This document shows positions 50,195-59,483 of a stretch of 64,000 nt of DNA, piece after piece. The DNA comes from Bacillus sp. AFS037270. Lineage in GTDB: Bacteria > Bacillota > Bacilli > Bacillales_B > DSM-18226. A program made the position numbers and the translations under genes. Position 1 is the first letter of the stretch. Each line of letters opens with the position of its first letter. Location: NCBI RefSeq assembly GCF_002585305.1, contig NZ_NUNF01000007.1, positions 1-64,000 of the forward strand, read 5' to 3'. The notes under the pieces were generated by a model, which was not told the origin of the DNA, ran no database searches, and saw only the letters and a program-made list of their open reading frames with translations.

Positions 50195-51208
50195 CTGAAA
50201 AAGCTAATAGTTGCTTATATCTTTCTACTCGGACTTTTTGCTTTATATCTATTTTACTATCATTTTAATAATTCAAATGGAACCGCTTTAGAACAGGTTC
50301 AAGAGGGAATCCGCGGAGATATGAATGAAAAGTATGTAATGGTTACATTCCAGGCAGGACATGACTATTGGAAACGGGCACTTAAAGGGTTTGAGGATGC
50401 GGCAGATGCCTTAAATGTTTCAATCGAATACCGAGGGGCTGCCCAGTATGATGTGAATGAACAAATTACCGTATTAGAACAAGTTATTGCCAAAAAGCCG
50501 GACGGTATCGCCATTTCGGCCATTGACCCCGAAAAAATTACAACGACGATTAATAAAGCAGTAGATGCTGGAATTCCTGTTGTACTATTTGATTCCGGTG
50601 CACCATCGAGTAAGGCTCAAACTTTTATTGGCACCAACAATTATAACGCAGGAGTAATGGGTGCACAGGAAATGGCAGCTCTGTTGAATAACAAAGGAAA
50701 AGTAGGCATTGTAACCTTACCCAAACAGTTGAATCATCAAGAAAGATTAAAGGGCTTTCAAGAAACAATAGAGAAGGATTATCCAGGGATTGAAGTCGTA
50801 GAAGTGAAAGACGGGAAAGGAAGCGAACCAGTTTCAAGAAGGGCAGCTAACGAACTGTTAGCCCAATATCCAGACTTAAACGGGATTTTTGCCACTGAGG
50901 CGATTGGCGGAATTGGAGTTGGAAGTGCTGTAAGTTCCGCAAAAGTAAAAAACAAAGTAAAGATTGTCAGCTTTGACACGGATAAACAAACGCTTGATTT
51001 AATTAAAGACGGAACTATCTCGGCGACACTTGCGCAAGGTACATGGAAGATGGGGTATTGGTCACTGCAGTTTTTATTTCATCTAAATCATAAGCTTACT
51101 GCTGATTCCAAGCTCGGCAACATAAGTGCACCGCCACTGCCGCCTAATGTAGATACAGGCGTCTCTGTGATTACCAAAGAGAATGTAGGGGATTTTTATG
51201 GCCAGTAA
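50195..51208 (+). CDS. membrane-anchored sugar-binding protein (periplasmic-binding-protein type), likely CTG start
   Basis: Extracellular sugar sensor or binding lipid-free protein, 337 aa. The binding-protein fold is clear: MVTFQAGHDYWKRALKGFED, DGIAISAIDPEKITTTINKA and FIGTNNYNAGVMGAQEMAAL. An ATG at 50321 would remove any export signal. Upstream in the same frame, CTG 50195, nine bases after AAAGGGG, opens KKLIVAYIFLLGLFALYLFY, a basic start plus signal anchor; no ATG, GTG or TTG is available there. The stop overlaps the start of the YesM-type kinase by 11 bp, so this is probably the ligand-presenting subunit of that two-component system. Confidence 0.75.
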   Translation: MKKLIVAYIFLLGLFALYLFYYHFNNSNGTALEQVQEGIRGDMNEKYVMVTFQAGHDYWKRALKGFEDAADALNVSIEYRGAAQYDVNEQITVLEQVIAKKPDGIAISAIDPEKITTTINKAVDAGIPVVLFDSGAPSSKAQTFIGTNNYNAGVMGAQEMAALLNNKGKVGIVTLPKQLNHQERLKGFQETIEKDYPGIEVVEVKDGKGSEPVSRRAANELLAQYPDLNGIFATEAIGGIGVGSAVSSAKVKNKVKIVSFDTDKQTLDLIKDGTISATLAQGTWKMGYWSLQFLFHLNHKLTADSKLGNISAPPLPPNVDTGVSVITKENVGDFYGQ

Positions 51209-53045
51209 GAGATTGACCAACCTGCCTTTCATCCCTAGTGGTATAGAGAAATGGCGGATCAATGACTTTCCTATTCGTTATAAATTAATCGTCCTATTGT
51301 TATTGATAAGTATCGTACCATCAATTGGTCTTAGTATTCTGACTGGAATGACTGTTGAGCGGATTATTGAAAAACAGGTGACAGAAAATACCTTGCAATT
51401 AATTGGTCAAGTTAATAAAACATTAGAAAGCTATGCCAATAATATGCAAAATATAAGTTATTTGATCTCCTTTAATCCAGATATAAAGAGATTCATAGAC
51501 GAAACAGAGGATATTCAATCAACTGGAGAAACGGATACCTACGAAATGAGGGAGTTTTTGCGCAGCCTTTCCACCCTATATCCTGAGGTGGCAGGTATCC
51601 TCGTCGTGAATAGCAGCGGGAAATACATTAGTAATGAATTATATTCAGATTCCAATAAAAATTTAACCGAGGAAAAATGGTATAAACAGGCCGAAGAAAA
51701 TAAAGGTATTTTTAAAATCCTCGGACATCCGTCTAATCGTAAGGTGAAAAGTTATTTGCAGTATAAAGATGATGAAGTTATATCAGTCGTAAGAGCGATA
51801 ATTGACCCTGACACACAGAAAGTCAAAGGGGTTGTCTTAATTGACTTAAAACTAAGGGTCATAGCTGAAGCGACAAAGGATGCCCGTCTTGGAAAAACTG
51901 GCTATTTAATGGTATTGGATGAGAAAGGCGAAAACATTTATTCACCGGCAAAACAACTCATTAAAAAGTTTCCACTAGAATGGGTTGCTGACAGTGACGC
52001 TGGAACGTTTTTTAGAAAGGTAAATGGAAGTAAATCGCAATTTATCTATCAAAAATCCTCTTTTACCAATTGGACGACGGTAGGTGTATTCCCTTCTAAT
52101 GAAGCAGTTTCAGAAATCAAGGAAATCAATTTTTATATGATTAGCTTTGTCTTTATCGTCTGTTTAATCGGATTAACAGCGTCCTATTATTTATCTACTT
52201 CCATGTCCAGGCCGATTGGTCAGCTAATGTCGTTTATGCATAGGGCTGAAAATGGCGATTTAACCGTTCGATATGAGGGAAATCGTAAGGATGAGTTAGG
52301 AATGCTCGGAAGAAGTTTTAATACAATGCTTGTTCAAATCAATAAGCTTATTTCACTAACCGAAAAACAGGAGAGGCAAAAGAGGGAAGCGGAATTACGA
52401 AGTCTCCAGGAACATATTAAGCCGCACTTTCTTTACAACACATTGGATACCATTAATTGGATGGCACGCAAACAAGGAGCCGAGGATGTTGCTAACCTTG
52501 TAGGATCTTTATCAAGACTATTCCGCATTGGTCTCAGTAAGGGCCATGATATCATTCCTTTGAGCGAAGAAATCGAACATATACACAGTTACCTTCAAAT
52601 TCAAAAAGCAAGATACAAGGATAAATTAAATTATACGGTTGAAGTTAATGAAAGTATTAAAAAGGTACCTATTCCCAAACTCGTTCTCCAGCCAATTGTT
52701 GAAAACGCCATTTACCACGGCATAAAAGAGAGGAGAGGCCCAGGCCATATTCTCATTAAAGCCGAGGAGTACATGGGCGATTTACTTATTCGTATAAAGG
52801 ATGATGGAAAAGGAATTACAAAAGAAAAATTAACGGCCCTTCGGGAGAATCTTGAAGTTTGCTTTTCAGAGGCTGAGGAGAGGATAGGTCTGGGATATGG
52901 AATGAGAAACACTCAGGCCAGAATTCGATTCACCTGCGGCGACCAATATGGTCTATCGATTGATAGTGAAGAAGGAAAAGGAACGACCGTGACCATTTTG
53001 CTGCCAATGGAAAGCGGCGGTCAAATAGGAGAAAAGGATAGATAA
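51198..53045 (+). CDS. YesM-family sensor histidine kinase
   Basis: Membrane histidine kinase, 615 aa. TM1 (LIVLLLLISIVPSIGLSILT), an extracellular Cache-like region to ~300, TM2 (FYMISFVFIVCLIGLTASYY), HAMP (RPIGQLMSFMHRAENGDLTV), then the phospho-acceptor H410 in EHIKPHFLYNTLDTINW and an ATPase domain (LVLQPIVENAIYHGIK, DDGKGI, GYGMRNTQARI). It overlaps the binding-protein gene upstream by 11 bp and is followed 14 bp later by a YesN-type regulator. Likely senses a sugar through the upstream protein. Confidence 0.92.
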   Translation: MASKRLTNLPFIPSGIEKWRINDFPIRYKLIVLLLLISIVPSIGLSILTGMTVERIIEKQVTENTLQLIGQVNKTLESYANNMQNISYLISFNPDIKRFIDETEDIQSTGETDTYEMREFLRSLSTLYPEVAGILVVNSSGKYISNELYSDSNKNLTEEKWYKQAEENKGIFKILGHPSNRKVKSYLQYKDDEVISVVRAIIDPDTQKVKGVVLIDLKLRVIAEATKDARLGKTGYLMVLDEKGENIYSPAKQLIKKFPLEWVADSDAGTFFRKVNGSKSQFIYQKSSFTNWTTVGVFPSNEAVSEIKEINFYMISFVFIVCLIGLTASYYLSTSMSRPIGQLMSFMHRAENGDLTVRYEGNRKDELGMLGRSFNTMLVQINKLISLTEKQERQKREAELRSLQEHIKPHFLYNTLDTINWMARKQGAEDVANLVGSLSRLFRIGLSKGHDIIPLSEEIEHIHSYLQIQKARYKDKLNYTVEVNESIKKVPIPKLVLQPIVENAIYHGIKERRGPGHILIKAEEYMGDLLIRIKDDGKGITKEKLTALRENLEVCFSEAEERIGLGYGMRNTQARIRFTCGDQYGLSIDSEEGKGTTVTILLPMESGGQIGEKDR

Positions 53046-53059
53046 AGAGGTGAGGTATT

Positions 53060-54262
53060 ATGAAGGAAAGCTGGCGGGTGTTAATTGCTGATGATGAACC
53101 AATCATCCGTGAAGGAATTCGAGAGGCAGTGGATTGGCAGGCACTTGGTATGACTGTTGTAGCGGAGGCTGAGGATGGGGAGGAAGCCCTTGAACTTGCA
53201 TTAAAGCATTCTATCGATATTCTGTTGGTCGACTTGAATATGCCGATTATGAATGGGATAACCGTCATTAAACACGTCCGGGTACATCTGCCCAAATGTA
53301 AGATTGTGATTATTACAGGATATGATGAATTTAATTATGCACAGGAGGCATTGCGATTAAATGTTTCCGACTATATATTAAAGCCGGCCAACCCAGAACA
53401 GCTGCAAACCGTGCTTGAAAAAGTCCAGAACGAACTGGAAGCGGTTATTAAGCAAGATGAGTTTGTAAAATTGGCCTCTAATCAAATTAATAACAATATT
53501 GACCTGCTTCGTGAAAAACTATTTTATGATTTACTTGAAGGAAAATGGAGTGAAGAAGAGGCTCTCGAGCAGCTCCAGTTCCTGGGGTTACCTGTTAAAA
53601 GTCCGAAACAAATAGGGGTCATTCAGTCTCCAGAATACTATGCAAATGATCCTGTAATCGCAGGAGAAGATCATCAGTTGATTTCTGTTTCACTTGAAAA
53701 TCTTATTTTCGAAGAGTTGGGGGCTCGCGAAAAAATTTATATACGGGATTACTCTGGAAGTATACTAATTTTACTTTGGGATTCCATCAATGAAGAAAAG
53801 ATCATGATGATAGGAAAACGGGCGAAACAGGAGTTAAAGATGACAATCCATTCCTGCTTTGAACCGTTAAAAAAGGGCTTAAGCACGATTCCTGAGGCCT
53901 ATAAAACATGTAAACAAATAATGGAACAAGATTCTACTATTTCCCCCGTAGTGCGCCGGGCCAGAGACTATATTTTTGAACATTTTTCAGAGCCCGATAT
54001 TACGCTAGAAAAAGCAGCCGAATCTCTGCAGGTCTCTTCAGTATATTTAAGCAGAACATTTAAGCAGGAGTTAGGAGTATCTTTTGTCAGTTTGATCACC
54101 AACCTTCGCATTAAAAAAGCTATTATGCTGTTGAATTCCACGGACCTCTCCATTCTTGAGATTGCAGAGAAGGCCGGTTATGATACACAACATTATTTTA
54201 GTACGGCCTTTAAAAAAGTGATGGGGGTTTCCCCGAATCAGTATCGGAGAACCCCAAAATAA
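53060..54262 (+). CDS. YesN-type response regulator (REC-AraC)
   Basis: 400 aa. REC domain at ~1-120 with acidic pair in IADDEPIIREGI, phospho-acceptor D58 in LLVDLNMPIMNG and the Lys in DYILKPANPEQ. A central linker is followed by two AraC helix-turn-helix motifs at ~300-398 (EKAAESLQVSSVYLSRTFKQ, EIAEKAGYDTQHYFSTAFKK). GAGGTGAG lies upstream. It forms an operon with the kinase and probably activates the ChvE-GguAB transporter gene set that follows after a terminator. Confidence 0.92.
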   Translation: MKESWRVLIADDEPIIREGIREAVDWQALGMTVVAEAEDGEEALELALKHSIDILLVDLNMPIMNGITVIKHVRVHLPKCKIVIITGYDEFNYAQEALRLNVSDYILKPANPEQLQTVLEKVQNELEAVIKQDEFVKLASNQINNNIDLLREKLFYDLLEGKWSEEEALEQLQFLGLPVKSPKQIGVIQSPEYYANDPVIAGEDHQLISVSLENLIFEELGAREKIYIRDYSGSILILLWDSINEEKIMMIGKRAKQELKMTIHSCFEPLKKGLSTIPEAYKTCKQIMEQDSTISPVVRRARDYIFEHFSEPDITLEKAAESLQVSSVYLSRTFKQELGVSFVSLITNLRIKKAIMLLNSTDLSILEIAEKAGYDTQHYFSTAFKKVMGVSPNQYRRTPK

Positions 54263-54279
54263 ATAGATTTAGGAAAAAG

Positions 54280-54313
54280 GGCATGTCGGTTAAAATCCGG
54301 CATGCCTTTTTTT
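54280..54313 (+). terminator. terminator of the YesMN-type operon
   Basis: GGCATGTCGG and CCGGCATGCC form a stem with one mismatch, loop TTAAAAT, followed by seven T. Confidence 0.85.
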
Positions 54314-54329
54314 CTGGAAACAAATAGAA

Positions 54330-54343
54330 TGAAAGCGATTTAA
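54330..54343 (+). promoter_or_regulatory. cre site upstream of the sugar ABC transporter
   Basis: TGAAAGCGATTTAA matches TGWAANCGNTNWCA except at position 13, 130 bp before the binding-protein start. A second imperfect cre-like word, TGAAGCGCTTTC, lies at 54420-54431. Carbon catabolite repression of the transporter is likely. Confidence 0.55.
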
Positions 54344-54472
54344 ATTAAGTTAAATTATTATAAAAATAGTTATTTTTTTAAAAAGACCTAATTTTGATAG
54401 GGTGATATATTGAACTTAACTGAAGCGCTTTCTTAGAAAACTTTCCAGTAGTAAAAGAAGGGAGGAAATTAC

Positions 54473-55549
54473 GTGAAAAAGTGGTTATCAGTGATAACTC
54501 TATTATTTATGCTAGTATCCTTAACAGCATGCAGCAGCAATCAAGCAAGTGGTAAGGAAAGTGGTTATGTGGGGATTTCAATGCCGACAAAATCTTCCGA
54601 AAGGTGGGTAAATGACGGTGAAAACATGGCCAAGCAATTTAAAAAGCTCGGGTATAAGGTAGATTTACAATACGCAGAGGATGTTGTCGAGAACCAGACA
54701 GCTCAAATTGAGAACATGATTACTAAGGGTGTGAATGTGTTAGTGATCGCCCCAATAGACGGCCAAGCTGCACTAACAAATGTCTTGGAAAGAGCGCACA
54801 AATTAGGCATCAAGATCATAGCTTATGACCGCTTAATCAGAAACAGTAAGTATATTGATTATTATGCGACATTTGACAACTTTGAGGTAGGAGTTCAACA
54901 GGGTACCTATATCGAAGAAAAGTTGGGATTGAAGGAAGGAAAGGGTCCGTTCAATATTGAGTTGTTTGCCGGCTCGCCTGACGATAATAATGCCTATTTT
55001 TTCTTTGATGGTGCGATGTCTGTCCTAAAGCCATATATGAAATCGGGAAAATTGGTTGTTCGGAGCGGTCAAACAAAATTTAACCAGGGAGCCACTTTAC
55101 GGTGGGATGGTGCCCTTGCACAGTCAAGAATGGACAATCTCTTGAGCGCCCATTATTCAAGTGAGCGAGTGGATGCGGTTCTTTCCCCTTATGATGGTAT
55201 TAGTATTGGAATCATTTCCTCTTTAAAAGGTGTAGGCTATGGCAAGGGTGACAAACCATTACCAATCATAACCGGGCAGGATGCAGAACTGGCCTCGATT
55301 AAGTCGATTATCCGCGGAGAACAGACTCAAACGGTCTTTAAGGATACAAGGAAATTGGCCGAAAAAGCAGTTGAAATGGCGGATGCCGTTTTAAAAGGAA
55401 AAAAGGCAGAAGTAAACGATACGAAAACCTATGATAACGGTGAAAAGGTCGTACCAGCTTATCTTTTGAATCCGCTTTCGGTAGACAAAACAAATTATGA
55501 ATCTTTATTGATAGACAGTGGCTATTATACAAAAGCCCAGCTTAAATGA
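54473..55549 (+). CDS. chvE: ChvE-type multiple-sugar-binding lipoprotein of an ABC transporter
   Basis: Substrate-binding protein for monosaccharides (arabinose, xylose, galactose or glucose class). Lipoprotein signal [10 protein letters not shown], then the binding fold with [60 protein letters not shown] and [18 protein letters not shown]. These features, the RLIRNS and AGSPDDNNA boxes above all, are the ChvE/MmsE group. GGGAGG precedes the start. The ATPase gene follows after 46 bp. Confidence 0.88.
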   Translation: MKKWLSVITLLFMLVSLTACSSNQASGKESGYVGISMPTKSSERWVNDGENMAKQFKKLGYKVDLQYAEDVVENQTAQIENMITKGVNVLVIAPIDGQAALTNVLERAHKLGIKIIAYDRLIRNSKYIDYYATFDNFEVGVQQGTYIEEKLGLKEGKGPFNIELFAGSPDDNNAYFFFDGAMSVLKPYMKSGKLVVRSGQTKFNQGATLRWDGALAQSRMDNLLSAHYSSERVDAVLSPYDGISIGIISSLKGVGYGKGDKPLPIITGQDAELASIKSIIRGEQTQTVFKDTRKLAEKAVEMADAVLKGKKAEVNDTKTYDNGEKVVPAYLLNPLSVDKTNYESLLIDSGYYTKAQLK

Positions 55550-55595
55550 TTCTTGTAAAATTTTAGCCCATATTTAAAAACAGGCGGGTGATCCT

Positions 55596-57131
55596 ATGAC
55601 AAACATCCTTTTGGAAATGAAGGGTATTACGAAAGAGTTCCCAGGCGTAAAAGCGCTTGATAATGTTAATTTGAAAATTAAAAAAGGCGAAATACACGCC
55701 TTATGCGGTGAGAACGGGGCAGGTAAGTCAACTTTAATGAAGGTATTAAGCGGAGTCTATCCGTTTGGCTCCTATAGCGGTGATATCTTCTATAATGGCA
55801 AGGAGTGTCAGTTCAAAAATATTAGGCAAAGTGAAGATTTAGGGATTGTCATCATCCATCAGGAATTAGCCTTAATCCCGTATCTATCGATTGCAGAGAA
55901 TATTTTTTTAGGAAATGAACAGGAAAAGAACGGCGTCATTAATTGGAATAGCACCTTCATGAAAACCAGGGAACTGCTGCAAACAGTGGGTCTGTATGAA
56001 TCGCCAAATACACTTATTACGAACATCGGTGTCGGGAAGCAACAGTTAGTCGAAATTGCGAAAGCGCTATCTAAGAAAGTGGAACTATTAATCTTGGATG
56101 AGCCGACTGCTTCTTTAAATGAAGATGACAGCGAGAATCTATTAAATTTATTGTTAGAGTTCAAGAAACAAGGAATGACGGCCATTATCATTTCACATAA
56201 ATTAAATGAAATCTCCAAGGTGGCCGACTCCATTACCATTTTACGTGATGGTAAGACCATCGAAACACTGGATATGAAAAAGGATGAGATTACAGAAGAC
56301 CGTATTATAAAGGGAATGGTCGGACGAGACTTGACCCATCGCTATCCGGAAAGGAAGCCAAGGATTGGGGACACTATCCTTGAAGTTAGGAACTGGAATG
56401 TTTATCATCCCCAGCACCAAGACCGTAAAATCATTGACAATGCCAATCTCCATATCCGGAAAGGCGAAATAGTCGGGATTGCGGGATTAATGGGGGCAGG
56501 CAGAACAGAACTGGCTATGAGCATCTTCGGAAAATCCTACGGTAAGAAAATTAGCGGTCAACTTCTAATGAAGGGAAAAGAAGTGACACTTAACGATGTC
56601 AGTCAAGCTATTAATCAGGGCCTTGCCTATGTTTCAGAGGACCGCAAAGGTAATGGGCTAATCCTAATGGAGGATATTAAGAAAAATATCACCTTGGCGA
56701 GTCTTGATAAATTAGTCAATAAATTTGTGATCGATGAAAATAAAGAGATTATGACCGCCGAAAACTACCGAAAAAAATTAAGGATTAAAACACCGAGTAT
56801 TTTTCAAAAGGCAGGGAACTTGAGCGGCGGTAATCAGCAAAAGATTGTATTAAGCAAATGGATTATGTCTGAGCCTGATGTGTTGATTCTTGATGAGCCA
56901 ACACGAGGTATTGATGTAGGGGCGAAATATGAAATTTACTCCATCATCGATGAACTTGCAAGGGAAGGAAAAGGAATTCTGATGATCTCCTCTGAACTTC
57001 CAGAAATACTAGGGATGTGTGACCGCGTCTATGTCATGTGCGAGGGGCGGATCACCGGCGAACTTAGCCGTAAAGACGCAAATCAAGAAAGCTTAATGAA
57101 ATTAATGACACAAAGTAAAGTAAGGGGGTAA
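55596..57131 (+). CDS. gguA: GguA-type sugar ABC transporter ATPase (double cassette)
   Basis: 511 aa with two ABC domains. The first is canonical: [36 protein letters not shown] and [15 protein letters not shown]. The second has the usual altered Walker [15 protein letters not shown] with intact [20 protein letters not shown] and [19 protein letters not shown]. This asymmetry is the rule in monosaccharide-importer ATPases. Its stop shares bases with the start of the permease gene, indicating coupling. Confidence 0.93.
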   Translation: MTNILLEMKGITKEFPGVKALDNVNLKIKKGEIHALCGENGAGKSTLMKVLSGVYPFGSYSGDIFYNGKECQFKNIRQSEDLGIVIIHQELALIPYLSIAENIFLGNEQEKNGVINWNSTFMKTRELLQTVGLYESPNTLITNIGVGKQQLVEIAKALSKKVELLILDEPTASLNEDDSENLLNLLLEFKKQGMTAIIISHKLNEISKVADSITILRDGKTIETLDMKKDEITEDRIIKGMVGRDLTHRYPERKPRIGDTILEVRNWNVYHPQHQDRKIIDNANLHIRKGEIVGIAGLMGAGRTELAMSIFGKSYGKKISGQLLMKGKEVTLNDVSQAINQGLAYVSEDRKGNGLILMEDIKKNITLASLDKLVNKFVIDENKEIMTAENYRKKLRIKTPSIFQKAGNLSGGNQQKIVLSKWIMSEPDVLILDEPTRGIDVGAKYEIYSIIDELAREGKGILMISSELPEILGMCDRVYVMCEGRITGELSRKDANQESLMKLMTQSKVRG

Positions 57132-58360
57132 TGAAAATGCAAACAATCATGCAAAAGGTAGATAAAAATAAGCCATCTTCAAGCGGAAATTCTAATGGCA
57201 ATATGCTTGGAAACTTCCTAAAGAGTAATGTAAGACAATACAGTATGATCATTTCTCTTATTTTCATCATGGTGCTCTTTCAGGTTTTGACAGATGGGCT
57301 ATTATTAAAGCCATTAAATATTACAAACTTAATCCTGCAAAACAGCTATATTCTAGTACTGGCAATCGGAATGGTATTAGTTATTATCACAGGCCATATC
57401 GATTTGTCAGTGGGATCCATTGCGGCGTTCGTCGGAGCTATTTCAGCCATCTTGATGGTTAATTATGAAATACCAACCTTTGTTGCTGTTGTTCTTTCTT
57501 TAGCCATTGGTGCATTAATTGGAGCTTGGCAGGGATTTTGGATTGCCTATGTGAAAGTACCTGCTTTTATTGTGACACTTGCCGGTATGCTTCTTTTTAG
57601 AGGATTAACGATGATTGTCCTGGAAGGCAAATCCATCGCACCTTTCCCGGAAAGCTTCCAAAAAATGAGCACCGGATTTATGCCGGATGTGTTTGGCGGT
57701 TCGGGACTTCATGTGACAACACTTATGATTGGAATTGTCTTATCGGTGCTTTTTGTTATTGGTGAAATCAGTAACCGTAAAAACCAAATCAAACACAGCT
57801 TGGAAGTTCAGCCTCAGGGGATTTTTCTAGCGAAGCTGGCTGCCACTATTGTTGTCCTGAATTTATTCACCTACTCATTAGCATTGTATGAAGGAATTCC
57901 TAATATCCTCGTCATTCTTGCTCTATTAATAATTGTCTATCGCTTTTTCACCAACCGGATGAAAGCAGGACGTCATGTGTATGCCATTGGAGGTAACGAA
58001 AAAGCAGCCTTGTTATCCGGTGTGAAAACAAAGCGAGTTACTTTCTGGGTATTTGTCAATATGGGCGTATTGTCAGCTCTTTCCGGCTTGCTATTTGCAG
58101 CCCGATTAAACGCAGCAACACCTAAAGCAGGTAACCTATTCGAACTGGATGCTATTGCTGCTTGCTTCATCGGCGGAGCCTCAGCTTACGGTGGTATCGG
58201 TACAGTACCTGGGGCTATTATCGGCGGCCTTGTTATGGGGATCATGAACAATGGAATGTCACTGCTGGGTCTTGGAATTGACTGGCAGCAAGGGATTAAA
58301 GGTCTGGTATTATTAGCAGCAGTAGCCTTTGATATTTATAACAAAAATAAAGCTTCCTAA
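57131..58360 (+). CDS. gguB: GguB-type sugar ABC transporter permease
   Basis: 409-aa permease of the BPD_transp_2 family, with about ten to eleven membrane segments. ITGHIDLSVGSIAAFVGAIS is the hallmark motif, with the ATPase-contact loop near AYGGIGTVPGAIIGGLVMGI. A second in-frame ATG at 57137 lies eight bases after GGGGG and may be the true start. Long for a single-sugar permease; the roughly 40-residue cytoplasmic loop around SNRKNQIKHSLEVQPQG is typical of GguB. Operon closes at a terminator (58401). Confidence 0.9.
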   Translation: MKMQTIMQKVDKNKPSSSGNSNGNMLGNFLKSNVRQYSMIISLIFIMVLFQVLTDGLLLKPLNITNLILQNSYILVLAIGMVLVIITGHIDLSVGSIAAFVGAISAILMVNYEIPTFVAVVLSLAIGALIGAWQGFWIAYVKVPAFIVTLAGMLLFRGLTMIVLEGKSIAPFPESFQKMSTGFMPDVFGGSGLHVTTLMIGIVLSVLFVIGEISNRKNQIKHSLEVQPQGIFLAKLAATIVVLNLFTYSLALYEGIPNILVILALLIIVYRFFTNRMKAGRHVYAIGGNEKAALLSGVKTKRVTFWVFVNMGVLSALSGLLFAARLNAATPKAGNLFELDAIAACFIGGASAYGGIGTVPGAIIGGLVMGIMNNGMSLLGLGIDWQQGIKGLVLLAAVAFDIYNKNKAS

Positions 58361-58601
58361 TCTATTGATAAAGATAAGGACGTTATATCTAAAAACAAAA
58401 AAGAGGACTATTCCAAAAAGGGGTAGTCCTCTTTTTTTAAAACCGAGCCATATAAAAATTTTCTGAAAAAACAGTAAAAAATACCAAAGATTTGTAATGT
58501 GGTAGTGAGATGATTCAAAAATCATTTCTATTGTCACAGTAAGGTGGAATGATTTTTCTCTAACTTTTCTATAGTAGAATCCTACCTCCAAAAAAGTCTA
58601 G
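58361..58601. other. intergenic region before the toxin remnant
   Basis: Carries the GguB terminator and AT-rich sequence; no gene start for the toxin fragment is present and nothing upstream of it encodes a toxin N-terminus. Confidence 0.4.
58401..58438 (+). terminator. terminator of the ChvE-GguAB operon
   Basis: AAGAGGACTA and TAGTCCTCTT form a 10-bp stem, loop TTCCAAAAAGGGG, with seven T following. Confidence 0.88.
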
Positions 58602-58970
58602 AAACAAAGACCTACCAAAGCTGACAGGCTGTACCCTAGGCAATTTGAAGAATGGCCACCTAACCGAGAGTTATTGGGAGAATCCAAAACAGTAACATTA
58701 AAACCTGGTACAATTATAGATAGATTTGGTTACGAAGGCGGAACATTTGTATCACCTTATGGTGTACCGTATGAAGCGCGTGCTTTAGCTCCAGAAACTT
58801 ACCTAATATCTTATAGTGTATATGTAGTCACAAGGCCGGTTGAAGTAGAGGAAGGAACAATTGCGCCGTGGTTCGATGATGCAGCTCTTGGTATTCAGTA
58901 TGAATTTAGCGAATCTGTAAAAAAATTAATAGGGCAAAAAGTGCTCAGAAGAGTCGTCAAATATAAATAA
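58602..58970 (+). pseudogene. orphan TNT (NAD-glycohydrolase-type) toxin domain
   Basis: The frame from just after a stop at 58599 reads RLYPRQFEEWPPNRELLGES, then LKPGTIIDRFGYEGGTFVSP, GVPYEARALAPETY and EEGTIAPWFDDAALGIQYEF. This is the C-terminal TNT fold (DRfG..GG.f.sP.G.p...RaL.p and PWF...G.GiQYe), known as an NAD+ glycohydrolase toxin in bacterial polymorphic toxins. No ATG, GTG or TTG lies before the domain's conserved start; TTG 58674 is inside it. So it is a detached C-terminal cassette without a delivery N-terminus, probably inert. Confidence 0.75.
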
Positions 58971-59185
58971 AGATGAATTAATAAAATGCTGATAATATCA
59001 AATATACCGGGGATTTATATAGCTTAAATGGAGGACTTCCAAACGAAGCGTTGTGCCTCAATAGTGAAAATGGAAAGTGGGAAGTATACTATAGCGAACG
59101 TGGTGTTAAATCACAATTGGAAAAATTTGATTCTGTAGAAGAGGCATGTAAATACTTTTACATAGAAATTTTAGAAATGCTTTAA
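58963..59185 (+). pseudogene. broken immunity gene of the TNT cassette
   Basis: Begins inside the toxin's last codons, ATA-AAT-AAA-GAT-GAA-TTA-ATA, in the place of an ATG start; a second copy of this junction at 61104 has the ATG. One base is misplaced near 58987, after which the frame reads ADNIKYTGDLYSLNGGLPNE, then ALCLNSENGKWEVYYSERGV and EEACKYFYIEILEML to a stop at 59185. Small acidic proteins of this kind directly behind toxin domains are immunity proteins; both the start codon and the frame are lost here. Confidence 0.6.
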
Positions 59186-59241
59186 ATAAATAATTTATAA
59201 AATAATAAGTCTTCATGAAATATAGAGCAGAGTATAAAGAA

Positions 59242-59275
59242 AATCCTAAGCGGCATTTTACCGCTAGGATTTTTT
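59242..59275 (+). terminator. terminator after the immunity remnant
   Basis: AATCCTAAGCGG and CCGCTAGGATT form a 10-11 bp stem with one bulge, loop CATTTTA, followed by six T. The remaining stretch to 59483 is AT-rich promoter sequence. Confidence 0.82.
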
Positions 59276-59483
59276 GCTATGAAATAATTTATACATGTTG
59301 CAGTATAAAGTTATTGTAAAATTCAAAAATAAATTTATATTCTTAATACTCTTATTTAAAAAAGCTAGATAAATAGATGTTTTTCTGAAAAAGACAATTG
59401 TATTTTTCAGATAGTAGTATTATAATTGAATAATAATTCAGATAAGTAAATAACAAGCAATTAGTTGAAAGGAGGGAGTCAAA

